Below are positions 1-12,323 of a DNA stretch of 64,000 nucleotides, piece after piece. Below the pieces are notes generated by a model. It saw only the letters and a program-made list of their open reading frames with translations, was not told the origin of the DNA and ran no database searches. The position numbers were made by a program, and so were the translations under genes. Every line of letters begins with the position of its first letter. The first letter of the stretch is position 1. The DNA comes from Collybiopsis luxurians FD-317 M1 (Eukaryota; Basidiomycota; Agaricomycetes; Agaricales; Omphalotaceae), in NCBI GenBank assembly GCA_000827265.1, contig KN834764.1, forward strand, positions 788,837 to 852,836. Direction: 5' to 3'.

Positions 1-646
1 TGAGAAGAATCAGTACACATGAACTTCCCGTAGTCATTGATGCATCTGCTAGCGGCAAGCACAGGTAGACTGCGCCATGATACAGCACTGATGAAGAAGA
101 TTGATGGAGAAAGACTACGAAAAGAGCCACACAGATGTCACCTGCTTGCAAACATTGCTCTTTCAGAGAAAGATTTCACACCCCTCAGAGGTTTGGCAGG
201 TGTTGCTATAGTGACTGAGGAAAAATTATGGCAGACTCAACCTGCCTTACAAAAATGCTCAATTTTGAATCACAAAGCAGTGGGAACTGGATTTCATTCC
301 AGATGCGGGTGAATGGGTAGAGCGGAGATGATGCCAAAGCATATTTTAATAATGTTAGTTATCGAATGCTGATTGGCAGAGCGGATTTCAGTCCTTGCGA
401 ACATTATATTCACCTCAGCAATACACTGAGAAGGCAAGACGGAATGGTAAGAGAAGCTGAAACAGGTTTCCAACTAAGCGCTGTCAACACCACATTTCCG
501 AAAGTGCTATCAAATGCATGCTGGATCCCTGCAACAAGTTTCTTTCCTATAAATACCTGCGAAAACTGCGACTAGTGATAAGAAATCAAACGACAATGTT
601 TCGCCAACACAAACAGTTCATTATATGCTTTTCAACTCTTTCTACA
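1..646. other. no recognisable gene
   Basis: Short open frames occur on the plus strand but none has a recognisable domain, a convincing splice structure or a signal peptide. The right part probably holds the 3' untranslated region and terminator of the minus-strand GH16-like gene that follows. Confidence 0.4.
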
Positions 647-1786
647 TCAGACACTGCATTTAGCAACATTTCCTGCGGCACTGCAGGCTGAGTTGAATTG
701 AGACTCAGTAAATGTGGTCGAATTGAAGTAGAGCTTGATGTATTGCACTGTGGCAATGGCATTAGCGGTTGGAGGGCCCTTGGAGAATTGAGGGTCTCCA
801 TTTGACCAGACATTGAGGATGATTTCTGAGCTCTGCGTTGGAACGTTTTTCGTGATGGTCTGCATAAAATGTTCAGCAAAGTACAGCAAAAAGTACTGAA
901 TAGATATACAGCTTCTAGTGCTGAGTTATAGTAGTAGTTGGTCGCTCCTGAAAGCCAATCGAAGCGGTGCTCCCCGAATGCACTAATTTAAAGATCGTAA
1001 GATAAATTAATATTAGGAAGCAGGAGACCTGAGGACACACGTAAAGTCAGCACCGCTAATCACGACATCTTTGTGCGCATTTGGATCAACATTTCCGTTG
1101 ACTGTTCCCGGTTGGTTGGTGTAGTAGACATGTTGGAAGTAGTTGGTATCAGAAGAGAGGAATTCAATATCCTGTTCTTGGGTATCGGATATAAAGGAGA
1201 AAAAGCCTAAAAATCTTCAACACCACATTGAATAAACAGGGAAAGAAAATTCCGTACCAAACACAACCCCAGGAACAGTTGGAACAACGGCTCGCATACG
1301 GAAGGTCCCGTGAAGAATGTCTTTCCGCTGCGTGAATATTTCTCCACAATTGACATTGCTTGCACCTGCTGTGAACTGGGAGTTGTCAGATACAGGATCG
1401 TGACATGCAAACACAATAACTCACAGCGCTAGCCTGAATTCCAAGGGCGTCGTTGTGCTGGAACACATTCGCGGATGTGTACTTCAAAAGATCGAGTCAT
1501 TAATCAAGTAATATTGTTTTTAGGTGGGGGGACAGACCTGGATGTTCGCAGTTGCAGTCCCAGATTGGGGCTCATTGTCGGTTGCCACAATCCAGTCGTT
1601 GCCTAGAGCAGCAATGGCGCCAGCAGCTTGAGTGAAATCCGTCGTAATAGCTTCTCTCCAAACATGGCCTTGATCATCCACGTATCCACAGGCACAGCTA
1701 GCACGCTTAGATGTGGCGGCAGCCTTGATCGTACCGATGAAAGTTGCCGCAAGGATGAATCTCCTGAAAAGTTCTCTGGGGAACAT
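647..1786 (-). CDS. secreted GH16-like (concanavalin A-like fold) protein
   Basis: Six exons read as complement of 647-859, 910-982, 1041-1206, 1258-1375, 1425-1481 and 1538-1786. They sum to 876 nt (291 aa) and stay in frame. The N-terminus has a basic start and a hydrophobic stretch (FILAATFIGTIKA) typical of a signal peptide, then the cysteine-rich CACGYVDD motif. The middle contains RKDILHGTFRMRA and the GH16 catalytic signature as EQDIEFL (pattern ExDxE). The C-terminus carries NVPTQSSEIILNVWSNGDP and ends with paired cysteines. This is the layout of the basidiomycete secreted family usually annotated as concanavalin A-like lectin/glucanase, probably acting on beta-glucans in or near the fungal wall; the substrate is inferred only. 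The ATG at 1786 is the only one upstream of the signal peptide in frame. It is transcribed divergently from the PL4 gene. Confidence 0.85.
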
Positions 1787-2416
1787 CGCGAGAGCGAAGG
1801 TAAAGCGAGGCGAAGAGTAAGGTTTGCAGCAAAGAAGAGACGCCCTTATGTACTAAGGATCTTGGCTCCATCTGGAAAGGGTTCGATCGAGTCTCAATTG
1901 CAAAATGAAACTCGCCGTGATGCACGAACTTCGAATTTGATTCCATTATTCATCTTCTGTACATTCACTGTCTGGCTGGGTGCATGTGCTTGCAGATGGA
2001 AGCACGAGGTATTTGCGGCGCTCTATTACGGAGACCAATCTAGGACTCTTCGTTGTCCTACCAGCAAAGTTTGAACGATTCCCGACTACTCGACTTTGAC
2101 TTGACTCGGACCACATCAAACGTGCATCACGTGGTGACGTTACCCCGTCGCGTTTCACGGTTACCAAGTGTTGAGCCCTCCAAATGGGTGGTCCCACTCG
2201 CGACTGCAGCGTTCTCGTTTCCCAATTCCCATCCCAATGCCGAATTTTTTTAATGGCTCTATGTAAAGGGTGACCACATGAGATCCGGAATGACCTCGAA
2301 GATTGCACGAATTCTTGCAATCGAGCTTCCATTTTGTGTGATACATATATCGCGGACCGCCAATACCGACTTGCTTTTATAAAACTCCATGTTCTTGATG
2401 AGAAGAGAGGTACGCC
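1787..2416. promoter_or_regulatory. shared divergent promoter region
   Basis: This 630 bp gap separates the start codons of the minus-strand GH16-like gene and the plus-strand PL4 gene, so it must hold both promoters. An AT-rich ATACATATAT run at about 2341-2350 lies about 70 bp upstream of the PL4 start and could be its TATA-like element. Open frames crossing the region are shadows without domains. Confidence 0.45.
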
Positions 2417-5400
2417 ATGGGCCTGTGCGCTCTGTTGTTTTTTTCGATCCTTGGCCTTGTCGCGGGCGTTACCCTGAACGAGACTGAAACCTCAATCCTT
2501 CTCACGAATGATGAGATCTCATTCAGGTAAGGTTTCTTGAAACTAAGTTGTTTGGGCTTGCCGCGATAGATTTTTCCCTCTCTCGTATACCCAGTCTGCT
2601 TAAAACCACAAGCGCGGTTCAAAACCTGATCTATAAAAATGTATCTCTACTCGGAACGGTAGACGGTCTCACGGGACAAGCTTACACAGGTGAGTTATTC
2701 GAAGCTGCCAATGTAATATGATTTTTAATGAATCAATTGCGCAGATTTTCCTTCAAACACGTTTACAGTAACCGGAAATTCGTCATATGAGATATTCACC
2801 GGCAAGGACTGGGCGGGAGTAGTATTCACGGATAATGATACATTTGGCTCAACGTTAGTTTTCGCGCTGCCTGACTTCGTTACATTGAGCAAACTTTCTG
2901 GTTAAGCGTTCAACGCTCCTGGTTTCTGCATGCTTCCGAGCCGGGTATCCATAGCTTCGTTCGGCTGGCGTACTTCAACGACACCGTCACGAGTAAAGGC
3001 GAACTCGGCGAGTCACGAACCATGTTCCGACCCAACGGTGGTCCATGGACGCATATCATAACCAACATTGAACAGTGGGTACGTTTAACGACTGGTTAGA
3101 AAAGTATCGTTTCGGTGCTAAAGCATCATCATTACAGGCTCCACTTCCTGGTGCAGCGGCGGTAGCAGAGGAAATTGTAGTACAAGACGGGTAAGCTGTG
3201 TCGAATCTGGAAATTCTTCCTCTCAACATCAACCTTTTTTTCAAGAACCTGGTATCTCGGGTCGACTCCAAACGACCCTTATGTCATAGAAGTAAATCTC
3301 TCCCCGTTCGTGTGAAAAGATACACCCAAACTAAGTTATCTCCGGAGGAATCTGATTATTTTACAAAGGTAGACATTCTGCTTGAACCTCCACAATGCTT
3401 CGTATCGATGCCTATGTTTTTAGTACACTTTTGCTGATAATCAAACCAACAAAGCCCATGGTCTTTTCGGCCTCTCTCCTGACAATACCACGGCTCTTGG
3501 TGCTTGGTGGGTTGTTAACCAGAAGGACACATTCTTCGGAGGACCTGTGAGTGCGCTGCGCATTACGGAGTTGTGTACTCACGCGTTTTCGAAATAGCTT
3601 CATGCCGATCTTATGGTTGATGGAATTATTTAGTTAGTGTTTAACTTAATCGCGCATTCTTGATCTCATCGATTCACATCCTGACAGCAATAAACAATCA
3701 ACCAAGTGAGTTCCATATGCTTATTCCGCGTCCGGGATCCAATTTTGATGCAATATCCATTGTGTAGCCACGGTGGTGCAACGTTCGTTCCTCATTGTGT
3801 GCACAGAACAAGGTTTTCAACTCTGCTTGCTGAACAGAAATCCTAATATCACAAATGGGTTTGACCGTACTTTTGGACCGCAGGTAACATCCGGTCTATC
3901 CTTGACGTGCTATCCGCATGCATACCCATGCTCTTCATTCCGTAGTTCCTGTACTTTAATCATGGAAATCAGTCTACAACGTAGGTGAAATTTATCTTCT
4001 GCCCGATTCCAACATATTGACACTTTCGTGCACATAGCTTGCAAGAACTTCTCGCCGATGCAGAGAGATTAGCTGATCCAACCTGGAACGCTGCTTTCTA
4101 CGACGAGATTGCCCCATATGTATGGATCAGTACAGAGCCTTCTGCTTAATTCCGTCTACCTACTCATGCAATATCGTGCCAGGTACACGGTTATGCTCCC
4201 TCCTCTGTACGAGGCAGTTTTCACGCCCATGTCTCAGTACCCGAAGGGGCTTTGAACCCAATCGCCATACTCAGTGCAAACGGGGTCGAATTCCAGGTAG
4301 GCAGATCAATCACAAATTCCTTATTATATCTTACAAACAAACATTCGAAATAGGATAGTGCTGCCAATTTTAGTGCATACCAATATTGGGCTTCAGTTCA
4401 CGACGACGGTTCTGTCAACATTGGTCGCGTCAAGGAGGGGTTATACAGACTTACGGTAATCGCTACCGGTGAGCATGAGACCTCCCGAGATTTATTAGAT
4501 ACGTTCTCATGGTACACCCCAGGCATCTTCGGAGACTACGTTCAGGATGATGTTGTCGTAGCTGCTGGGGAACTTACTTCATTGGACGTAACGTGGATCG
4601 CCGAGTCTGCAGGTGGGTACCCCTTACGGCATATCTTTCTGCATTCTGAATCAGAGCCTCGGTTCCCTAGGAACGGAAGTTTGGCGTATTGGGGTTCCAG
4701 ACAAGACTTCAGGTGAGTATCCTTCGACACGATGTACATATAGTTATCATCCTTCTTCTAGGTGAATTCCGGAATGGGTTCGAAAGGGACCTGACCCATC
4801 CCAATCATCCCGCTAGTTAGCATTTCTTGCTTCTCACACCCCTTTTACCCCTGTGTGTTGACTTGCTCATCAGAATATCGCATTTACTGGGGAGCCTGGG
4901 ATTATCCATCTCAATTTCCCAACGGAGTAAATTTCACTGTTGGTTCCAGCAATGAGTCTGTGGACTGGGTGAGTTCACTTAATGCTTTGGCTGATCCTCT
5001 GTTCAATTCCCTGGTAAATGCTTTCTTAGAACTACGTTCACTGGTCCCGATTTGGTCCAACTTTCATTCGAAATGAGACTGTCACTGGTATGTGTTTTCC
5101 ATATGCTCTCTTATCATTCATGCCCGACGTTGGTCTAAGTTTGACGGCTAGATGTCAACGTCTGGCAAATAAACTTCGAGCTGAGCGAAGCGCCTGCCGC
5201 AAATTCAGTAGCTACTTTTACTATGCAATTAGCGGGAGTAGAGACAACGGCCGGAAATACAGATGTCGCCTCGGGATCCAATCCTACAGTCCCTGTATGC
5301 GTAGCTCCATTTTTTCTGGCTTGCTTTCCCCTAACATACAGTGCAGATTCTAACATACATCAACGATCAGAGCCAACCCTTGAACTGGACTATTCAAGCC

Positions 5401-5770
5401 TACCAGAGCAGCAGTTGCGGTGAACGTTCAGGTAAATTTGTTTGAGCTATCTTTGGGCAAGCTTTAAAATTGCCTCCCAAATACTCTCAGCAATATCGTG
5501 TCACCTGTTGCATAACAAGTGGGAATTTTCTGGGACCTGGCTGTCACAGGGGTGGAATGCTTTCAAGGTCAATACCTTATTGTTTACTACTCCCGGCCGT
5601 ACTTGGCTAAATCTGTTCTACCGTCGACAGCTTGTTCTTCCATTCGACGCACCTGTGGTAAGTCATTCAAATTTCGTAGAAAACCTTTTGGTCAAAGCTA
5701 AGAGTTCTACCCATGTCAGTACGTTCAATACGATGCTCTGCGACTAGAGCTAGGAACATCGACGAGCTGA
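2417..5770 (+). CDS. rhamnogalacturonan endolyase, PL4 family
   Basis: Secreted polysaccharide lyase that cleaves the rhamnogalacturonan I backbone of pectin by beta-elimination. A signal peptide (MGLCALLFFSILGLVAG) starts at the ATG at 2417. Many small exons follow; in order they encode the catalytic beta-sandwich (RSWFLHASEPGIHSF, TMFRPNGGPWTHI, TWYLGSTPNDPYV, HGLFGLSPDNTTALGAWW, FFGGPLHADLMVDGIIY, NITNGFDRTFGPQ), the Fn3-like domain (YDEIAPYVHGY, ASVHDDGSVNIGRVKEGLYRL, IFGDYVQDDVVVAAG) and the CBM-like third domain (WRIGVPDKTSGEFRNG, EYRIYWGAWDYP, NYVHWSRFGPTFI, YDALRLELG at the end). All three family domains are present and I saw no disabling change. Exon edges were inferred by frame and homology, so individual junctions may be off by a few bases. 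Its last exons have been copied downstream as a pseudogene. Confidence 0.88.
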
Positions 5771-8395
5771 TGGATCTATCTCCGCTCGTTCCGCCAGTTA
5801 GCGGGGTTTATACGGCTTGTTGAGATCATCTGATGTTCCAATGCCGTTTTCCTAGAATGTATTATTAGCGCCTCGTCTTGTCGAGATTTTGATGTAAATT
5901 CACTGAAGCACACGAGCATTAGTGACACCTACGATTGATTGTTCGTTTCCAAATCAGCATCGAGTATAAGTATAAGATGGGTGCTTCTCAGTTCTTTGAG
6001 CTTCAGCGCTTCAGCTAAAGTAGCCATGGGTTTCCAGCGACCTTTCTCTTTGGGTCTAATCGCCCTTGCGCTTCTGCGTCTATCTCGCTGCTCACCTGTC
6101 TCTGAATCTGTTGCTACGCCCACAACTTCCGCTCCTTCATCAGCTGTCTCTGTTACGCTGGACGGGGTCACGTATGTTAACAAAGGGATTGTCGGCTTTG
6201 GGTTTATACCCTCAGACTTTATCGAGTCCACTGGTGACACGTTCGGGGGAGTTGGTTCCGCGATCGCTTTGAAATACGGTACTTGGAGATCCCGCTCGGA
6301 CGGCACGTATACTGGCACTCTCGTCGTGCATCCTGACCGAGGATTCAATGTGTGAGTTTTGATCAGTCAATCCTTGCCCAGCTAACACCCCTTCAAGTAT
6401 AAGTACCATCGATTATCGAGCTCGTCAACATGAAGTAGATTTTGTCCTTACTCCTTACACTGGGAGTAAAAATCTTACCTTTGAAGCTGCCCAAAAGACT
6501 CTTCAGCTGAAGTACATTGACACGACGGTCCAGTTTGATCGGAGAAGAGGAAACACGTCTGGCTTGGATGCACTGGGTGTTAGACAAAAGCAGCTCGGCT
6601 TTGACATAATTCCCTTCGCTGACCCTCAGATGCCAATCGCCAACGAGACGTATCAGCACTTGACTCTCGATGTGGAAGGACTAGTCGCTCATAGCGACGG
6701 AACGTGAGTTGCGGCAGATATTCTCTGCCTTCCTTCATCTTTTCTCTTCGTGATACTGATTATCGTGCCCTAGGTATTGGATAAGGTAGAATAATGGGCT
6801 CCAATGACCTTAAATGTTATGCAAGCGGTACTTACGAGAAGAATAGCGATGAATACGGGCCGTACATATACCGTTATACAGCGGACGGCATCTTAATCCA
6901 AACTATTCAACCTCCGGACGCCTTCTTACCTCGGGACAGTGACGGAAACTTGAACTTCACCTCTGAGGTGGATCCGACAACTGGCCGGGCGGGTAATCAA
7001 GGTTCGTGTACCAGCGACTTCCCGGGCCTCATGCTAGTTCATGATAATTTGTCACTCCGTGAACAGGTTTCGAGGGCTTAACCTTGGATGCGAAAAATGA
7101 CATCCTATACGCTATGCTCCAATCCGCAACAATCCAAGATGGCGGAGATAATGACGATACGTCGAGATATGCCCGAATGGTTGCATACGACATTGCGGAC
7201 GCAGTTATTAAAGAACCTACCTTGGTCGGGGAATGGGTTGTTCCTTTACCTGTTAGCACGTCCAAGTCGAAGACCAGAGCTTGCAGTGAGATACATTTTG
7301 TCAGCGAAAACGTATTCTTGGCTTTAAGCAGGTGGGCATCGAAGTTTTTGATAGCTCATGGAAAAGACTCATCGGTGCTGTCTCAAGGGATGGGAATGGC
7401 AACGGGGCGGGAAATGACACCGACGATACGACGTCAAAGTACAAGTATGTCGCACATTGTGATTATCCCCTATGATCTGATTGTATTTTTGGCCAGGCAA
7501 GCGGACCTTTTCAGTATAAAAAAAGCAACTAATATTGCTGGTTCGAAATATGATAAACCTTCCAATCCAGTTGCTCTAGGCGGCTCACTCGTATCATCAA
7601 TCACCCCGGCGACCTACTTGTCTTTTGTGAATTACATTGATGATGTACAGCTCGCAAGGTTTGGATTGCATAACGGTACAATTCTCGTGCTTCTTCCTGT
7701 CCTGTATGCTCATATATATTTCTCGGAACAAAAAGGAGGGGATATCGAGGAACAAACCCTTATCAATTCAAAATGGGAATCTCTTGCCCTTGCACCTGTG
7801 GACGACCCGCACAACCCTAATGATTATTTTCTGTTTACCGCGGTACGCATTCTGTCTACAGCTCGACGTGGCCTGTCTGATTCGACCTCACTTCTGCAGT
7901 CCGACAATGACTTTCTGACTGTGAATGGAATATTCGATGGGGTCCCCTACAATGCCGGTGTGAACGTCGATAACCAGTTTCTGGTTTTCCAGGTCACGCT
8001 GCCAAGTGTTCCTGCTGGTAGCATTGCGAAATCGATCGGGGTATGAGTTTAAAATGATTGTTGGCTATGTAATATCTTGTAATACTACTGGGAACACGAC
8101 GCTGGGATTTCCCAAATACCGTATGAAAACTTGAAAAGCGAAACCGCAGGAGCGTGACATGAATGCACATGTGATGATGTGATATTGTGACTGATCGCGA
8201 CGATGTTCAATCTCGGACCTGTTCAGTGTTCTGAACCGCATTGTACTTGGTGGGCCGTGAACATTTCCCGTGATAATCCTTCCATTATTTCTCTAGGTCT
8301 TCTCTCCGTCGATGTAACTAACATTCAAATTTGAGAGCAAACAATTTTCAAAACACGGTACGCGCAAATGAACTGGTGAAGCAAGTTCCCTTTTG
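4780..8395 (+). repeat. tandem duplication, unit 1
   Basis: The 3' part of the PL4 gene plus the first phytase-like gene and its 3' flank form a unit repeated at about 8410-11880. The two phytase start codons are 3329 bp apart. Similarity is strong in the phytase exons, lower in the PL4 part and in the flanks. The intergenic stretch near 5820-5910 is also clearly matched near 9125-9220. Confidence 0.85.
6026..8046 (+). CDS. secreted phytase-like (esterase-like activity of phytase) protein, copy 1
   Basis: Nine exons: 6026-6351, 6398-6703, 6774-6785, 6847-7001, 7067-7331, 7388-7444, 7497-7675, 7736-7842 and 7900-8046, summing to 1554 nt (517 aa). The N-terminus has a hydrophobic signal segment (FSLGLIALALLRLSRC). 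The body carries the motifs of the phytase-like beta-propeller family: GVTYVNKGIVGFGFIPSDF, TGTLVVHPDRGFN, SGLDALGVR, SDEYGPYIY, GRAGNQGFEGLTLDAKND, LVGEWVVPLP, KTRACSEIHFVS, ITPATYLSFVNYIDD, LINSKWESLALAPVDDP and SDNDFL near the end. Probably an extracellular phosphate-ester hydrolase; biochemical activity of this family is poorly established. Exon 3 is only 12 nt and codes for part of the YWISDEYG motif, so it must be spliced correctly for the protein to work. Confidence 0.9.
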
Positions 8396-8400
8396 AACTA
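8047..8400. other. 3' flank of phytase-like copy 1 and duplication junction
   Basis: No gene seen. The sequence matches the 3' flank of copy 2 (about 11366-11845), including GTGACATGAATGCACATGTG-like and CCTTCCATTATTTCTC-like stretches, and then passes into the copied end of the PL4 gene. The duplication joint therefore lies near 8390-8410. Confidence 0.6.
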
Positions 8401-9010
8401 TATTTCAGGGCCTAAGGCAGAAAATAACCTGGCCCATCCGAATCATCTCGCTAATATTGAAGATTTCTTAGGATTTATACCCCTTTTATCCCTGCGCGTT
8501 GACATGCTCATCAGAATCTCGCATTTACTGGGAGTAAATTTCACTGCTGGTTCCAGCCTTAAATTCGTGGGCAAGGTGAGTTCCTAATGAATCACATCTA
8601 TTTAGGTCCTGCCAAATACGTGAAATCCTAGAACTATATCCACTAGTAACGATTCGGCTCAACTCTGATTCAGAATGAAACTGTCACTGGTATCGCTTCT
8701 CCATGCGCTCTGTGATCATTCATATGCGACGCTGGTCTAAGTTTGACGGCTAACATCAACCTATGGCAAATATTGAACTTCGAGCTTGATATTACGCCTG
8801 CGGTAAATTTAGTTGCTACATTCACTATGTGGTTGGCGGGAGCAACGATTACGACCCGGAATACAAATGTCGCCTCAGAATCCAATGTTACAGTTCCTGT
8901 ATGCGTCCTAATAGCTCTCGATTTTTTCCGACATACATCAGCAACCAGAGCCGGCCGTTTGACTGGACCATTCAATCCTATCCGAGTAGTAGGAGAACGC
9001 TCAGGTAAAT
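8401..9010 (+). pseudogene. PL4 lyase 3' fragment (duplication remnant)
   Basis: This stretch aligns with the last third of the PL4 gene (about 4780-5430): LAHPNHLA, ISHLLGVNFTAGSS, ETVTG, FELDITPAVNLVATFTMWLAG and the SNVTVPVCV stretch all have counterparts there. The N-terminal two domains are absent. The EYRIYWGAWDYP segment has lost the part after the first residues, and the remaining exons no longer join into one frame. It is a passenger of the duplication that created phytase-like copy 2. Confidence 0.85.
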
Positions 9011-11880
9011 TTGTTTGAACCAAAATGAGGCAGGCTATACATGTCCAGCACCAGTGCAACTCGAGCCAAACGGGAGTTGTCTTCAAGCCGAAGGATCTAA
9101 CTCCGTTCGTTCCGCCATATCGAAGCATGTCGAGATCATCTGGTGGTCAGATGGCGTTCTCCTGGATTGTATTTTTAGCGCTTCGCCTTGTCGTAATTTT
9201 GATCTAAATTCACTGAAGCACCTTGAACCACACGAGGAAATTCACTGATACGCACGTTCGATTGTTGGCTTGTGAATCGGCGTCGAGTATAAGATGAACG
9301 ATTCTCGGATGAACGATTCTCATTTCTCGCTCGGCTTTGGAGCTAAAAGCTGCCATGGGTTACCAGCGACCGTTTTCTTTAGGTTTTGTAGCCCTCGCGT
9401 TCCTCCATCCTTATCGATGCTCTCCTGTCGCTGAATCCTTCGCTACACGGACGACTTCTGCTTCTTCATCGGCGGTATCTGTCAAGCTGGGAGGAGTCAC
9501 GTATGTTAACAAAGGCATAGTCGGCTTTGGGTTTATACCCTCAAACTTCACGGAATCCACTGGCGACACCTTCGGGGGGGTTGGTTCCGCGATCGCTTTG
9601 AAGTACGGTACTTGGGAATCTCACTCGGACGGTACGTATACTGGCACTCTCGTTGTGCATCCTGACCGAGGGTTTAATATGTGAGTTATTATCACTGAAT
9701 CCTTGCTAAGCTAACACCCCTTCAAGCATAAGTACGATCGATTATCGAGCTCGTCAACATGAAGTCAACTTTGTTCTTACCCCTTACACTGGGAGTGCAG
9801 ATCTTAGTTTCGAAGCTGCTCAACAGACTCTTCAGCTTAAGTATATTGACACGACGCTTCAGTTCGATCGTGGAGGCGGAAATACATCTGGTTTGGATGC
9901 ATTGGGTGTCAGATCAGAGGAGAGCGGATTTAGTACCAATCCAGTTGCGGATCCTCCGATGCCAATTGCCAACGAGACATATCAACATTTGACTCTCGAT
10001 ATAGAAGGATTGGTCGCTCATAGTGATGGAACGTGAGTTGTGACGGTTATTCTGTGTGTTCTCGGACTCCACTTTTGCGTGATTCTGATCATGGTGTTCC
10101 AGATATTGGATAAGGTAAAGTGATGACTTCTTACGTTCTGCAAATGGACCTGACGATAGAACAGCGATGAATACGGGCCGTACATTTATCATTACGCAGC
10201 GAACGGTTCCTTAATCCAAACCATTCAACCTCCGGACGCCTTCTTACCTTTGGACAATGATGGAAACTTGAACTTCACCTCCGCAGTGAATCCAACAACC
10301 GGTCGGGCGGGTAATCAAGGTATGTTCCAGGCACTCCTTCGTGGTATCTTCCAATCAATTTGTCACCCTGTCTGTAAAGGTTTCGAAGGCTTAACCCTGG
10401 ATTCCGAAAATGACATCTTGTACGCTATGCTTCAATCCGCAACAATTCAGGACGGTGGAGACAATGACGATACTTCGAGTTTCACTCGAATGGTTGCATA
10501 TGACATTGCGAATCCAACTGTGAAAGAGCCTACCTTGGTCGGGGAATGGGTTGTTCCTTTACCTGTTAGCACATCCAAGTCGAAGACCAGAGCTTGCAGT
10601 GAGATCCATTTTGTCAGCGAAAATGTATTCTTGGCTTTGAGCAGGTAGGTCTTGGACTATTTGATCGCTCCATGGAAAGAACTCATTGGTACTGTCTCAA
10701 GGGATGGGAATGGCAACGGTGCGGGAAATGACACCGACGATACGACGTCGAAGTACAAGTACGTCGCACTTCATGTTAGCCCCTTCATAACTTTGTCAGA
10801 CTTTTTATTACTTAGGCAAGCAGACCTGTTTAGCATTCAAAATGCGACCAATATCGCAGGTTCCAAGTTTGATAACCCTTCCAATCCGGTTGCCCCAGGC
10901 GGCTCACTCGTATCAAAAATCACCCCTGCGACCTACGTATCTTTTGTCGATTATATTGATGATGTTCAACTCGCGAGATTTGGACTTCATAACGGTATGG
11001 CTGACATTCTATCTCTTTTTCTGTATACTCACGTATCTCTTGGACAAAGGAGGAGATGAGGACCAAACTCTCATCAATTCAAAATGGGAGTCTCTTGCCC
11101 TTGCGCCTGTGAATGACCCGTCCAATCCCAACGATTATTTCTTGTTCACCGCGGTACGCGCATTATTTCCTGCTCGATTTGCATTATCAGCTATTCTGAA
11201 TCCGCCTCATTTATGCAGTCTGACAATGACTTTTTGACTGAAGATGGAATCTTCAATAGGGTACCCTACAACGCCGGTGTGAATGTGGATAACCAGTTTC
11301 TGGTATTCCAGGTTACGCTGCCGAGTGTGCCTGCTGGTAGCATTGCGAATTCGATTGGGGTATGAATGTGAAATAATATTGTTGAGAATGTACTTCCTTG
11401 TAATAGTACCGGGGAAGCACGGATTTCGCTCATATAAGTCATTCGGAGAGAAGGAAGGAGGGAAGATCTATTTCACGGCATGGTGCAAGATCTGAACGCC
11501 GCTTTCCAGAGGTTAAAGAATCGGGGACAGGTGTCAATGAGCATCAAGCACGCTGCTGCCGCTAGAAACGTACTGACATACTTTCGAAAAGAAACTTGCG
11601 TGATGTAGTTAAGCGCTTTTAGGTGTGACACGAACGCGCATGTGATACTGTGACATTGTGACCGGTCGTAACTTAACGTTACGGTTCAATGTTAGTGGAC
11701 TTGCGCTTGTTCTGTAACCGTATTGTACTCAGCGAGCCATAGACATCTCTTGCCATCATCCTTCCATGATTTCTCCGGGTGTTTTTCACTGCCAATGTCA
11801 CTAGCATTTGGAAAAGATCTTCCAGACTTGGCGCGCAAATACAGTGAGTCCTGGCCATTCTACGCTCACGTTCGAACGAG
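8410..11880 (+). repeat. tandem duplication, unit 2
   Basis: Second copy of the unit at about 4780-8395. The right edge is placed where flank similarity fades beyond the CGCGCAAAT motif near 11840. Confidence 0.8.
9355..11365 (+). CDS. secreted phytase-like protein, copy 2
   Basis: Nine exons matching copy 1 one for one: 9355-9680, 9727-10032, 10103-10114, 10165-10319, 10380-10644, 10702-10758, 10816-10994, 11050-11153 and 11219-11365, giving 516 aa. Exon lengths are the same except exon 8, which is one codon shorter. The signal segment is FSLGFVALAFLHPYRC. All family motifs are kept (SDEYGPYIY, GRAGNQGFEGLTLD, SEIHFVSENVFLALSR, DTDDTTSKYK, FVDYIDDVQLARFGLHNG). The reading frame is intact and most differences are conservative, so both copies probably make protein. 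The introns have diverged more than the exons, as expected under purifying selection. Confidence 0.9.
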
Positions 11881-12323
11881 ATCTTCGAGCTAAAGGTAGG
11901 GAATCTTCTCCGCATATCTTATCTTTTCGAGCGTGATTCGACACAATTGCGGTTCTACAGCGGCCTTATCATGAATTCTATTTACCTCGGTCCGAAATCA
12001 TCTGAGTGCTCTAAGAAGCGTACGGAACACAGAAGTACTGGTAGCAATTTTCCAAGAAGCCCATATTCACCACTTTTTATTTACATCTTATTACCCCGGT
12101 GAGACCGTTCTACGTCGGATTTGAACTGGTACTTGAGGCTTGAATTTTGAACTGGCACCCGATCAGATTCAAGTAAAGGTCCATCATTCACTCAATAAAA
12201 CTCATCATCTCTTCTCGGATAAGTATATGGCGTTTCATAGCAGCTGATATCTACTTTGATCTTCTCCTCTTCGTCCCTCTATCAGTATCTCCCGCATAGA
12301 ATCTCGTCCTTTCTCTCATTACG
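11366..12323. other. intergenic, 3' flank of copy 2 and promoter of the dehydrogenase
   Basis: The first part repeats the flank seen after phytase-like copy 1. The rest shows no gene. The 150 bp before 12324 are pyrimidine-rich (CTTCTCCTCTTCGTCCC, CTCGTCCTTTCTCTC), a usual feature of fungal core promoters and 5' leaders. Confidence 0.5.

Noticed and set aside
1628..2074. 148-residue plus-strand open frame
   Set aside because: Antisense to the first exon and promoter of the GH16-like gene, whose six-exon model is well supported.
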